This document shows, piece by piece, positions 26,604-38,278 of a stretch of 64,000 nt of DNA (within the stretch, counting starts at the first letter, position 1; every line of letters begins with the position of its first letter). The notes beneath the pieces were generated by a model. That model was not told the origin of the DNA. It saw nothing but the letters and a program-made list of their open reading frames with translations, and ran no database searches. Source of the stretch: Mesostigma viride. Lineage: Eukaryota > Streptophyta > Mesostigmatophyceae > Mesostigmatales > Mesostigmataceae. Location: positions 928,662-992,661 of the forward strand of contig RPFO01000412.1 in NCBI GenBank assembly GCA_009746045.1. Direction: 5' to 3'. Both the position numbers and the translations under genes were made by a program.

Positions 26604-29600
26604 ATGCCAGAGAATGGAAGGGGAGAAAGCGCCGGTTCTGTCGCAAAGAAGGTTATTCTGTACGGGGCTTGGGCGCTGGGCGCTGGGCTTGTCGTCAAAA
26701 AGCTGACGCGTCAAGAGACGCCGGCAGATCACATCCGTGCAGTGGCTCATGGACTTTCCGGGGTAAAGGTGCGTAGGGTTATTGGAAATTCGTGTTGGCA
26801 ATGCTATGGGAGCATGCCGTCGGGACAAGCCTGCCAGTATCGGAATGCTAGCTCTATGCACTGTACTTTTTGTGTCCAGGTATGCATTTGCTGCAAGCAC
26901 TGGCTTAGCCTGGTCAAGTACGGGCTGTATGTGTGTGAGTGTTTTGCAGCACTGGTTGAGCCTGGATAAGTACGGGCTGTGTGTGTGCTCTGACTCACTC
27001 CAAGGTCGGTGTCTGTAATGCGTCCCATGCTGTCTTTCCCGCAAGAAATCTCTTACTCGAGCCCTTCGGATTTTTTCTTCATTTCAGTGGACGGAGCCCC
27101 CATCGTTACAATATCGTACCCTGTGGTATCCCAATGAGGCGTACGTAGAGGCCGTAAAATATGCTGCACGTCATCCTACGCTTGGCTGCCCTGCATTGCT
27201 GCCTCTTCTGCCCAACTCTTACTCAGAAATGCCACCAGCAGCCGGTCTCAGCAGATGCAGACGTGTCGTCTCTTTAGGCCGGGGTCGTCGCTCTAGCCGT
27301 ACGACGCTTGTTTGTCAAGTAATTCCAACTAGAGCGCGTTGGCATCATCATATCCTTGTGTACCGGGCCCCATAACCTGATATAGCTCGCACTAGGACCG
27401 GAGAGCTGGCATATCTCTGGCGGCCTCGGTGGCCTGCCAGCAAGGCCGCCAGCACATGCCTCCTTGCTCCAGCACAGTGTGCCATGATCGTGGTTTCTCT
27501 CCATGGCAGTGTTTTTTTGCTGCTGTCGCCCGTGTCATCATCCGCGTAACTGCATCATCGCGCGGTTTGTTCCCTGCCCAGACCTGACCTGCCTACCTGC
27601 TCCCTTCCCTCCCCTCGCCTCACCCACTTGCCTGCTTCCTTCCCTCCCCTCACCCACCTCCCTGCTACCTTCCCTTCCTGAACATTCTCCGTCGCGGTGT
27701 GCGACGGCGCTCCACTTGGCGCCCCGCAGTTCTCTAGTGAACAAGCCGCCAGGGACCCCAGCTCCTACTTCAACCTGAGGTACTGTTTGGATCTTCCATG
27801 TATATTGGAGCACACATGTCAATAAAGGTCATGCTCCGACAACAAAACCTGAGCTTACTCTTTGTAACTCAGCCTACGCCGATGTGCCAGTACTTGTTCT
27901 ACTGCGCACGGACCCTCCTCACGGTGTGTTAGGTGCCGGCAGTACCTCATCTGGTACAGTCATTACCGCGTTAAGTTGCGTTTCTTAAGGTTGCGTTACC
28001 GCGTTAAGTAGTGACGCCGGTAAGTTTGGCGCCGTATACCTCACGGCCCACCTTTCGCAAAATATCTGGCCTGAAAAATGGACTTGAGATGCGATATTGA
28101 TGCTGCAGCTGGATCGAGCTTGACGAGAGCTGTCGATTGCGGAATAGAAGTCCGTCCGGTCAGAGGAGGAGGGGGTGGGCTGCTAGCCTAATTCTACCGT
28201 TAAGGTTACGCACCCGCGTTAAGTTGCATTACCGCGTTAAGTTGCGACGCCAACTTTTAGGCGGCGATCGCAACTTAACGCGGTAATGACTGTAACAGGA
28301 GGGGAGGCTGTGTGCCTGTTGTATGACGCGTTCTTTCATTCACCGGTAACACTGGGATATCACCACAAACGATACACTGTAGTCCGACTACGTGCTTTCT
28401 TTCGTTCCAGTTCTCCCGCGTGCCGCGTGCCAGAATGAGCGCGCACCCTGTGCTGCCTCCCTGGCATCCATCAGGCCTTGGCATGCCTCATGGGTGATCT
28501 CAGTGGCAAGTACAGACCATTGTGCTTATAGAATGGAGCCTGTCTCACGCCTGTGGATGCATGTACGCGCCATTGGGCGATTGCACCCGTGGATAGAAAC
28601 TTGCATCCCAAAAGGGCTTGCCTGGTAAAGCGCTCGTGGCCTGCGCGAGTCACACAACCTGACGACCTCGTGCGCGGCAACACCCCGAAGCTAGGGCACG
28701 CTGGACTTGTGTCGTACGCCGCCACGTAACTAGTTCCAAGCAGGTGGGTCCAACTCACATAGAGAGGCCAACTCACGGAGAGGGGTCAATTCACCTGGAT
28801 GGGCCCCCTTCTGTGGATCCAACCATTTGCGTAGGTAGTGGCCTGCACAGTAATGATTAGGGTCTGACGGGTCCTCGCTGCATCGCCCCCGTTGCACTAC
28901 TCCCCCACCTCCGCACCCTGTTCCCTGCAGGGTGTCCACCTGCCAGGCGGCCGCGATGGAGAACGACGCGCAGCTGCTGTACGGGGAGCAGGTGCGTGGT
29001 CCCTACAGCGCTAGTGTAGTACAGTACCAGTAGTGTGTGTGTGCCGCGATGGAGAACGACGCGCAGCTGCTGTACGGGGAGCAGGTGGGGTCGTGCGGGT
29101 GTTGCAATCGGCGGATGAGGGTGGGCAGGTGGGGGATGTGTGTGAGGGGGTTGCCTTGTGATGTATATGGCATGTGTGCGGGGATGTGTGTGAGGGGGTT
29201 GCCTTGCGATGTATGTGGCATGTGTGCGGGGATGTGTGTGAGGGGGTTGCCTTGCGATGTATGTGGCATGTGTGCGGGGATGTGTGTGAGGGGTTGCCTT
29301 GCGATGTATGTGGCATGTGTGCGGGGATGTGTGTGAGGGGGTTGCCTTGCGATGCATATGGCATGTGTGCGGGGATGTGTGTGAGGGGGTTGCCTTGCGA
29401 TGCATATGGCATGTGTGCGGGGATGTGTGTGAGGGGGTTGCCTTGCGATGCATATGGCATGTGTGCGGGGATGTGTGTGAGGGGGTTGCCTTGCGATGCA
29501 TATGGCATGTGTGCGGGGATGTGTGTGGCATGTGTGCAGGGAATGATGGGTGTGGGTGTGGCAGGTATGGCGCAGGTGCGCCGTACAGGTGTCTTGCTGA

Positions 29601-32600
29601 GTCTGGCGACTGTCAACAGAATGCTTGGCATGCTCCCGTCCGCATTTACTGGATTTAAACCACCGTGTCCCCCCTTGAGCTTTCCTGTTCCAACTTGCTC
29701 CCCCCCTGACACTTCTGCTGGGGCGGCCACCGCACGCTCCTGGTCCGCGAGCGAGGTTTCCATGCTCTCCACGTTTCCCGGGATGAGGCTGCACAGGTCC
29801 CCCAAGGCCATCCCTACTTGCACTTCCATATCATGCCACAACATCTTGTTTTGTTGTTGTTGATTGAACCTTGGAAGTGGGGCTGGAACCTAACGGCTGA
29901 TTTGCTGCTGTCCTACTTTGAGCTCCTTTCTATGGCTTTCGTTGGCCCCCCGCGTACACATTGCCACCACCGCGCCACGGCCACCGCATGATGACGCAGT
30001 CGTTCTGGAAGACACCGGACAAGCCGTACCGCCAGGTAATAGAGTGACCTTAGCGCTACTGCAGTGACCATGGCACTTGACTCTTACTTACTTTACTCTT
30101 ACCGCACGCACTTTGCTCTTACAGCTAGTTACCAGTGTACATGATGGCAGCTTGGCTCTTGTGACTGTGAGACCCACAGCGTGAGTGCGGACTATGCAGA
30201 ATGGCACCGGGTTTGGCCGCACTGCAAACCATCGGTCAGCCTCCCATGCCCAAAGCGGCCTCACGTTGAGTGTCTCATCCCATGTCCATTTGCGTCCTTG
30301 CCCCCTTGGCACGGTCATAATGATGGGAGCGCTTCTACCTTGAGTGTCTCATCCTGTACACATTTGCTTGCCTGCCCCCTTTGGTTGGTCATCATGATGG
30401 CAGCGCTTCTACATCGTCCGCGCCGCCAAGCAAGACATGGGCGCCAGCGACGTGGAGGTGCGTGCGTGGGGGAGGTGCTACCAGTCATCTCATTGTTTCT
30501 TTCGTTCTTGTTTGTTTGTTTGTTTGTTTGTTTGTTTGTTTGTTTGTTTGTTTGTTTGTTTGTTTGTTTGTTTGTTTGTTTGTTTGTTTGTTTGTTTGTT
30601 TGTTTGTTTGTTTGTTTGTTTGTTTGTTTGTTTGTTTGTTTGTTTGTTTGTTTGTTTGTTTGTTTGTTTGTTTGTTTGTTTGTTTGTTTGTTTGTTTGTT
30701 TGTTTGTTTGTTTGTTTGTTTGTTTGTTTGTTTGTTTGTTTGTTTGTTTGTTTGTTTGTTTGTTTGTTTGTTTGTTTGTTTGTTTGTTTGTTTGTTTGTT
30801 TGTTTGTTTGTTTGTTTGTTTGTTTGTTTGTTTGTTTGTTTGTTTGTTTGTTTGTTTGTTTGTTTGTTTGTTTGTTTGTTTGTTTGTTTGTTTGTTTGTT
30901 TGTTTGTTTGTTTGTTTGTTTGTTTGTTTGTTTGTTTGTTGTTTGTTTGTTTGTTTGTTTGTTTGTTTGTTTGTTTGTTTGTTTGTTGTTTGTTTGTTTG
31001 TTTGTTGTTTGTTTGTTTGTTTGTTTGTTTGTTTGTTTGTTTGTTTGTTTGTTTGTTTGTTTGTTTGTTTGTTTGTTTGTTTGTTTGTTTGTTTGTTTGT
31101 TTGTTTGTTTGTTTGTTTGTTTGTTTGTTTGTTTGTTTGTTTGTTTGTTTGTTTGTTTGTTTGTTTGTTTGTTTGTTTGTTTGTTTGTTTGTTGTTTGTT
31201 TGTTTGTTTGTTTGTTTGTTTGTTTGTTTGTTTGTTTGTTTGTTTGTTTGTTTGTTTGTTTGTTTGTTTGTTTGTTTGTTTGTTTGTTTGTTTGTTTGTT
31301 TGTTTGTTTGTTTGTTTGTTTGTTTGTTTGTTTGTTTGTTTGTTTGTTTGTTTGTTTGTTTGTTGTTTGTTTGTTTGTTTGTTTGTTTGTTTGTTTGTTT
31401 GTTTGTTTGTTTGTTTGTTTGTTTGTTTGTTTGTTTGTTTGTTTGTTTGTTTGTTTGTTTGTTTGTTTGTTTGTTTGTTTGTTTGTTTGTTGTTTGTTTG
31501 TTTGTTTGTTTGTTTGTTTGTTTGTTTGTTTGTTTGTTTGTTTGTTTGTTTGTTTGTTTGTTTGTTTGTTTGTTTGTTTGTTTGTTTGTTTGTTTGTTTG
31601 TTTGTTTGTTTGTTGTTTGTTTGTTTGTTTGTTTGTTTGTTTGTTTGTTTGTTTGTTTGTTTGTTTGTTTGTTTGTTTGTTTGTTTGTTTGTTGTTTGTT
31701 TGTTTGTTTGTTTGTTTGTTTGTTTGTTTGTTTGTTTGTTTGTTTGTTTGTTTGTTGTTTGTTTGTTTGTTTGTTTGTTTGTTTGTTTGTTTGTTTGTTT
31801 GTTTGTTTGTTTGTTTGTTTGTTTGTTTGTTTGTTTGTTTGTTTGTTTGTTTGTTTGTTTGTTTGTTTGTTTGTTTGTTTGTTTGTTTGTTTGTTTGTTT
31901 GTTTGTTTGTTTGTTTGTTTGTTTGTTTGTTTGTTTGTTTGTTTGTTTGTTTGTTTGTTTGTTTGTTTGTTTGTTTGTTTGTTTGTTTGTTTGTTTGTTT
32001 GTTTGTTTGTTTGTTTGTTTGTTTGTTTGTTTGTTTGTTTGTTTGTTTGTTTGTTTGTTTGTTTGTTTGTTTGTTTGTTTGTTTGTTTGTTTGTTTGTTT
32101 GTTTGTTTGTTTGTTTGTTTGTTTGTTTGTTTGTTTGTTTGTTTGTTTGTTTGTTTGTTTGTTTGTTTGTTTGTTTGTTTGTTTGTTTGTTTGTTTGTTT
32201 GTTTGTTTGTTTGTTTGTTTGTTTGTTTGTTTGTTTGTTTGTTTGTTTGTTTGTTTGATACACAGGATCTGCTCGTGACACCTCTGAAGGCAAGCTGGCA
32301 ATCACACAGACATAAGGTGGCAACTGGTTACGACCGGTTGTAGTGGGGAATGGCAGCCTTGTAGGGTTGTGTACATGTTCGCGTGACCGCGTCTGTCCCG
32401 TGGTTATGCTGGGCAGGAGAGTGAGTTGTTTTCCTACTCTTACTGTTTCCTATTTTCAGGATTCCCTATTCTTTCTGTTTGAAGCTTTGGCGTGTGTGTC
32501 TGCGTTTCATCGTTATTATGGGAATATGGCATGTTTATCCACCGAGGTTAGTTGCGTCCGGACTAAAATACAGCTACCAACAGCTTCAACAATTAGAACC

Positions 32601-35600
32601 TATCCACGAGTCATCAGTAGCAACACATTGTAGTTTCGTATCGGTCTCAACCCTTATGCACATCTGTTAAATATGGATAAGTCTCCATCATAGACAGAAT
32701 CGGGTTACGATTGGGATGGCCATCCATCGGGTGATGTCGAACGTCTGTTGTCGGATGCATGCGAATCGTGCGTCGCCAGGTGGCGTTCCACGCGGTCAAG
32801 AACCCCGGCGCGTATGCCAACTTCTGCGAGCTGCCCAAGAACCAGCGTCCGTCGCCCGAGGAGTGCATCCTGGTGCGCGTGGAAGAGAATGAATGTGTGA
32901 ATGAGAGTCCATGCATCTGGGTGCATTTGTTTTGGTGTGTGGGAGGTTTGGTGCTGGTACTGTAGTGCGTGGGCCAGAATTAGTGCATCTTTCGCATGGG
33001 TGCATCCTGGTGCTTGGGAGAGGACTATTGTCTAGTCTAGTCCTCTCTAGTCCTCTCTAGTCCTGTCTAGTCCTGTCTAGTCCTCTCTAGTCCTCTCAAG
33101 TCCTCTCTAGTCCTCGCTAGTCCTCTCTAGTCCTCTCTAGTCCTCTGCCGTTTTTGTCACTCGTCATGTGGTGAAGCACACCCCTTCCCCCCCCGTCCCG
33201 GTGTGCCATACGTATAGTACCGTGCTGGCCGTGACGTAGCGACATGATCCCCGCGATGAAGCGACATGATCCCTCCCACCACCCCACCCCCTCCATCACC
33301 CTCCCACCCACCCACCCACCCACCCACCCACCCACCCACCCACCCACCCACCCACCCACCCACCCACCCACCCACCCACCCACCCACCCACCCACCCACC
33401 CACCCACCCACCCACCCACCCACCCACCCACCCACCCACCCACCCACCCACCCACCACCCACCCACCCACCCACCCACCCCCATCGCATGCGGCGTAGGA
33501 CGTGGGCGAGCACCAGTCCTGTCCATTTTCTAATTGCTGGCATCATCCACCCACCCACCCACCCACTGCCCACTTGCATTGCATGCGGCGCAGGATGTGG
33601 GCGAGCACCTGTCCACCGTGTACATGGCCAAGTGCGCCAAGGGCCGCGGCTGCCTCTACGAGGGGTCAACACCCCCGGGGGGCTACCCAAACTCGTGGGT
33701 ACGTGCGGCGGGCCATTAGTAGTTTGCGCAGCCTGGCAACATTTTCAACGGAAAGAGTGTTCTGGCAGGCTCTGGCAAAGCATGACAGCTTGCGCATCGT
33801 GATTTAGGGATGGTGGTGAGCCTGCTTTCCCTGATTTGATAGGGATGGTGACGTTTGCCTTGATCTGCCTCTCAGTAAATTGACCTGTCCATCGGTTCTC
33901 ATGGTCAGTTGGCACGTTGGTTGGTTGCAGGCGGCAGTCAGGCAAACAGGCGCATGGCCTGTCATTGGGTCTGTTCAGTGGATTCACGGGCTGATCTGGT
34001 ATGCCTGTCACCTGGTAATCAAATAGATAGTTCCCATCCGATTTTCTCATGTTGCATTGCTAGCTTTTTGCTCCATTTTTTTTTTAATGCCAACATTTCC
34101 TTTAAGCGAACGCTTCCTCATCTAATGTGTGCTTATCACGGATAACTCTTGGGCATCACTTGTAACTCTTTTTTATTATATATTTTGTTATACTAATATA
34201 TTTTGATACATCATCCGCCTTCCACAACAGCGACAGTAATACCAGTACCAAATTGCGATATTGACAAGCCTTGACTGGGATGATGACATCATATTACTAA
34301 TCACCTCAGTCCAGCACAACAATGGACAGTTAAGCACCCAGTACGGCCCATCAAATTTGGTCTTTTCCTATACTTGCCAGGTGTCCTCCTCCACCTCCTT
34401 CGCGTCTGCCTCCCTGTCATCGCACTGATGGGCGGTGGCACCTCCACCTCCACCACCGTCGTGCTCATGGCATCACACCACCACCGTCGTCCTCAAGGTA
34501 TCGCGATAGGGATTCTATGAGTATTCTCATCACCACAATCATTCTCGTCGCGTGCCGCCCTTGCACATGCGCTTTTCATATGTGCGCGCTCCCTGCATGT
34601 TGCCCTGACCCCTCTGCACCCTGCAGGGCGGCGCCACACGGTGCATGAGCGAGATGGCAGTCCTGAAGGGGGGGGGGCTCGACACGTGGGACCGAGCGTA
34701 TGACGCGCAGGACAAGCAGGTGAGGCGGGAATAGTGTCGCCGCCACCGATGATGGTACAGTACTTGACAGTCCACATTCCACTCGTCAGGGCTAGGGGAG
34801 GGGGGCCGGGAACAGGTCGCGGCCACCGATGATGGTACAGTACTTGACAGTCCACCATCCACTCGTCAGGGCTAGGGGAGGGGGGCCGGGAACAGGTCGC
34901 GGCCACCGATGATGGTACAGTACTTGACAGTCCACCATCCACTCGTCAGGGCTAGGGGAGGGGGGCCGGGAACGGTGTCGCCGCCACCGATGATGGTACA
35001 GTACTTGACAGTCCACCATCCACTCGTCAGGGCTAGGGGAGGGGGGCCGGGAACGGTGTCGCCGCCACCGATGATGGTACAGTACTTGACAGTCCACCAT
35101 CCACTCGTCAGGGCTAGGGGAGGGGGGCCGGGAACGGTGTCGCCGCCACCGATGATGGTACAATAATAATGGACAGTCCACCATCCACTCGTCAGGGCTA
35201 GGGGAGGGGGCCGGGAACGGGTCGCGGCCACCGATGATGGTACAGTACTTGACAGTCCACCATCCACTCGTCAGGGCTAGGGGAGGGGGCCGGGAACGGT
35301 GTCGCCGCCACCGATGATGGTACAATAATAATGGACAGTCCACCATCCACTCGTCAGGGCTAGGGGAGGGGGCCGGGAACGGGTCGCGGCCACCGATGAT
35401 GGTACAGTACTTGACAGTCCACCATCCACTCGTCAGGGCTAGGGGAGGGGGGCCGGGAACGGGTCGCGGCCACCGATGATGGTACAGTACTTGACAGTCC
35501 ACCATCCACTCGTCAGGGCTAGGGGAGGGGGGCTGGGAACGGTGTCGCGGCCACCGATGATGGTACAGTACTTGACAGTCCACCATCCACTCGTCAGGGC

Positions 35601-37015
35601 TAGGGGAGGGGGGCCGGGAACGGTGTCGCCGCCACCGATGATGGTACAGTACTTGACAGTCCACCATCCACTCGTCAGGGCTAGGGGAGGGGGGCCGGGA
35701 ACGGTGTCGCCGCCACCGATGATGGTACAATAATAATGGACAGTCCACCATCCACTCGTCAGGGCTAGGGGAGGGGGGCCGGGAACGGGTCGCGGCCACC
35801 GATGATGGTACAGTACTTGACAGTCCACCATCCACTCGTCAGGGCTAGGGGAGGGGGGCCGGGAACGGTGTCGCCGCCACCGATGATGGTACAATAATAA
35901 TGGACAGTCCACCATCCACTCGTCAGGGCTAGGGGAGGGGGGCCGGGAACGGGTCGCGGCCACCGATGATGGTACAGTACTTGACAGTCCACCATCCACT
36001 CGTCAGGGCTAGGGGAGGGGGGCCGGGAACAGGTCGCGGCCACCGATGATGGTACAGTACTTGACAGTCCACCATCCACTCGTCAGGGCTAGGGGAGGGG
36101 GGCTGGGAACGGTGTCGCGGCCACCGATGATGGTACAGTACTTGACAGTCCACCATCCACTCGTCAGGGCTAGGGGAGGGGGGCCGGGAACGGTGTCGCC
36201 GCCACCGATGATGGTACAGTACTTGACAGTCCACCATCCACTCGTCAGGGCTAGGGGAGGGGGCCGGGAACGGTGTCGCCGCCACCGATGATGGTACAAT
36301 AATAATGGACAGTCCACCATCCACTCGTCAGGGCTAGGGGAGGGGGGCCGGGAACGGGTCGCGGCCACCGATGATGGTACAGTACTTGACAGTCCACCAT
36401 CCACTCGTCAGGGCTAGGGGAGGGGGGCCGGGAACGGTGTCGCCGCCACCGATGATGGTACAATAATAATGGACAGTCCACCATCCACTCGTCAGGGCTA
36501 GGGGAGGGGGGCCGGGAACGGGTCGCGGCCACCGATGATGGTACAGTACTTGACAGTCCACCATCCACTCGTCAGGGCTAGGGGAGGGGGGCCGGGAACA
36601 GGTCGCGGCCACCGATGATGGTACAGTACTTGACAGTCCACCATCCACTCGTCAGGGCTAGGGGAGGGGGGGACCATGAGAATGAGTGGATGGGGGTGAA
36701 GGGGGCTGGGGAGGAGGAGGGGGGGGGGGCTTAAAAAGCTGGGTGTGCATGGTTGTGGCGCATTATAAATCGTATCCTGCGGCGGTTAGCAGATGTGCAT
36801 ATCATGGCCTGCGCTGGTTGTCTCCTTGACATCATGCAGCGCGTCATGTTTGGCGCACGGTGTTTGCATTTAATGCCACAAAAAGAGGAATGCTGCCAAC
36901 GTGATGGTGCCAGGGCTTGAATATAACAAAGGCATTTTGTGTTCCCTTTTTGCTGCGGGAACTGCAGGTGTGGGGTCCCAGGAATGGTCCGTACGAATTT
37001 CGAGCAAAGCGATGA
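26604..37015 (+). CDS. Ten-exon gene for a 251-aa single-span membrane protein of unknown function
   Basis: Not recognised. Exons: 26604-26762, 27088-27144, 27730-27779, 28931-28991, 30000-30035, 30404-30457, 32780-32872, 33594-33698, 34627-34719, 36968-37015 (TGA). All junctions are GT..AG; all introns are phase 0 except one phase-2 intron (exon 3/4), and the total is 756 nt. Residues ~17-33 (VILYGAWALGAGLVV) form one hydrophobic span after a short basic N-terminus, so an organelle inner-membrane anchor is possible. The soluble part is aromatic- and Cys-containing, with CELPKNQRPSPEEC and CAKGRGC pairs, and ends VWGPRNGPYEFRAKR. Spaced Cys pairs suggest disulphides or metal binding (inference). 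Exons 2, 3 and the 36-nt exon 5 are the least certain; exons 6-10 read as clean protein. The introns hold most of the satellites at 29-37 kb. Confidence 0.75.
29043..29087 (+). repeat. Perfect 45-bp copy of exon 4 end plus donor
   Basis: It is identical to 28950-28994 (gccgcgatggagaacgacgc…gagcaggtg), 93 bp downstream. It keeps the MENDAQLLYGEQ coding sequence and a GT donor but has no good acceptor in front. Confidence 0.9.
29120..29535. repeat. 48-bp tandem repeat, about 8 copies
   Basis: The unit begins gggatgtgtgtgaggggg and ends ggcatgtgtgcg. The first copies carry gatgtatgtggc and the last carry gatgcatatggc, so variants are clustered. It lies in intron 4 of the 26.6-kb gene. Confidence 0.92.
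30313..30338 (+). repeat. Decayed upstream copy of the exon 6 acceptor
   Basis: ggtcataatgatgggagcgc matches the true acceptor and exon start at 30387-30412 (ggtcatcatgatggcagcgc); 24 of 26 positions agree. A longer ~75-90-bp duplication (ttgagtgtctcatcc…catttgc) contains both. Confidence 0.8.
30509..32256. repeat. 1.75-kb (TTTG)n microsatellite
   Basis: It is interrupted only by about ten single-base losses (ttgttg in place of ttgtttg; e.g. ~30940, 30987, 31005, 31192, 31362, 31489, 31612, 31691, 31754). From 31754 to 32256 it is perfect. It sits in intron 6 of the 26.6-kb gene. The Phe/Val/Cys/Leu and Lys/Gln/Thr/Asn frames are artefacts. Confidence 0.98.
33000..33013 (+). repeat. Copy of the exon 7 end plus donor
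   Basis: gtgcatcctggtgc is identical to 32863-32876, which spans the end of exon 7 and its splice donor. Confidence 0.55.
33025..33150. repeat. Decamer array (TCTAGTCCTC)
   Basis: About 12 copies of a 10-bp unit with minor variants, in intron 7 of the 26.6-kb gene. Confidence 0.95.
33299..33481. repeat. (CCCA)n microsatellite
   Basis: About 45 tetramers with one phase slip near 33453. A second short CCCA run is at 33548-33567, close to the exon 8 acceptor. Confidence 0.98.
33486..33514 (+). repeat. Copy of the exon 8 acceptor and exon start
   Basis: gcatgcggcgtaggacgtgg…gagcacc matches the true acceptor at 33581-33609 at 27 of 29 positions and keeps an AG, so it could act as a decoy 3' splice site. 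Confidence 0.8.
34735..36670. repeat. ~81-bp minisatellite, about 24 copies, with two alternating unit types
   Basis: The unit contains ccaccgatgatggtac, cagtccaccatccactcg and tcagggctaggggagg. One type reads cagtacttgacag, the other aataataatggacag. A second, linked polymorphism is ggtgtcgccgcc or ggtcgcggcc. It begins ~15 bp after the exon 9 donor and fills most of intron 9 of the 26.6-kb gene. Confidence 0.95.
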
Positions 37016-38084
37016 GGTCAAGGGCCAATGGATGAATGATGATGGTGGTGAACCGTGCGGACGTAACAATCAGTTACAACTACAGCTGTATCATGCTCAT
37101 CAGCCAGCGACTGCCATTTGACGTGTTGCGTGCACATAAGCTGCCCGCGCTTGATTTTCTTTGCTCTCATGGCCTGAGGACATCTCGTCCTCTCTGCTGC
37201 GGCGGCAGAGTGACCATTACGAAAGTCAGGGAAGGCATGCTGGCCTGATGATGTGGCGCAGCCCATGTTGGCGCAGCCCCGAGGTCCAGTGGCCATATGC
37301 AGGGATTGACTTGGTGATTGAAAGGCAGGGTTATACTTCCCCGCTCAACTGGTTGGATTCCAAAGTATAGGCCTTCCCTGCCCATGGAGCTGCGCTGCGT
37401 GTCCTGCATTGAGTACACGTAGGAGATATCAGCATGCCCATGCCCTGCATGATGGATCTGACTCTTGATCCTTGCATATATCATTTTTCTGTTGATGTCC
37501 ACACTTGTCAACTTGAAGCTGCACAGCTGGACGTACATTTCTCATACAGTTTCTGCGCACAGCAGGTTCTGAGCCCAGCCAGCATATCACTCCCCTTAGT
37601 TAACTAATGAACCACATGCTTCCAGTGCAAAGCCAGTAATGAAGCATCAAATCTTCATGAAATGGAGGTGGGATCGGTGCAGATGGGATGAGCTTTGATG
37701 TTGAGGTCTATATACCCTGGCAGTTTCTAGCTAGCCTGAAGCATGATAGTGATGCATTTGGTAACTTTAACTACTGACTAGAAGACCTTGATTATAAGTG
37801 AGACAACTAGATCCCTGGACGCATGGCGATCCAACGCCGTGGAAGGACTAAGGTAGTTGTCGATGAGAGGGAAGACGCGAAGACCGCGGGAGCCGCGTGG
37901 CTATCTGTAGAAAGCTAGATCGACCTGCATGGAGGGAGACAGATGGTAACAAACCAAAAAGGTTAATAGAAAAAAACACAGCTATAAGAAGGTGAAAGAG
38001 AACACACACACAGGAATAGTTGTCTCACTTAACACACGAAGGGGAAAAAGTAAGAAAGTATAATTTAAAAAAAGGAAAGGGAAA
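37016..38084. other. Spacer and 3' UTR of the 26.6-kb gene; no further gene seen
   Basis: Unique sequence. Short open frames on both strands lack splice signals or protein-like composition. Confidence 0.5.

Positions 38085-38278
<194 letters not shown>

Noticed and set aside
29120-29535. 48-bp direct repeats as a possible CRISPR array
   Set aside because: Repeats are contiguous with no unique spacers and sit in a eukaryotic intron; the same holds for the 56-, 80- and 81-bp arrays.
30181-32343. Phe/Val/Cys/Leu and Lys/Gln/Thr/Asn frames of 600-720 codons
   Set aside because: A (TTTG)n microsatellite cannot contain stops in these frames. Flanking exons 6 and 7 of the 26.6-kb gene splice across it.
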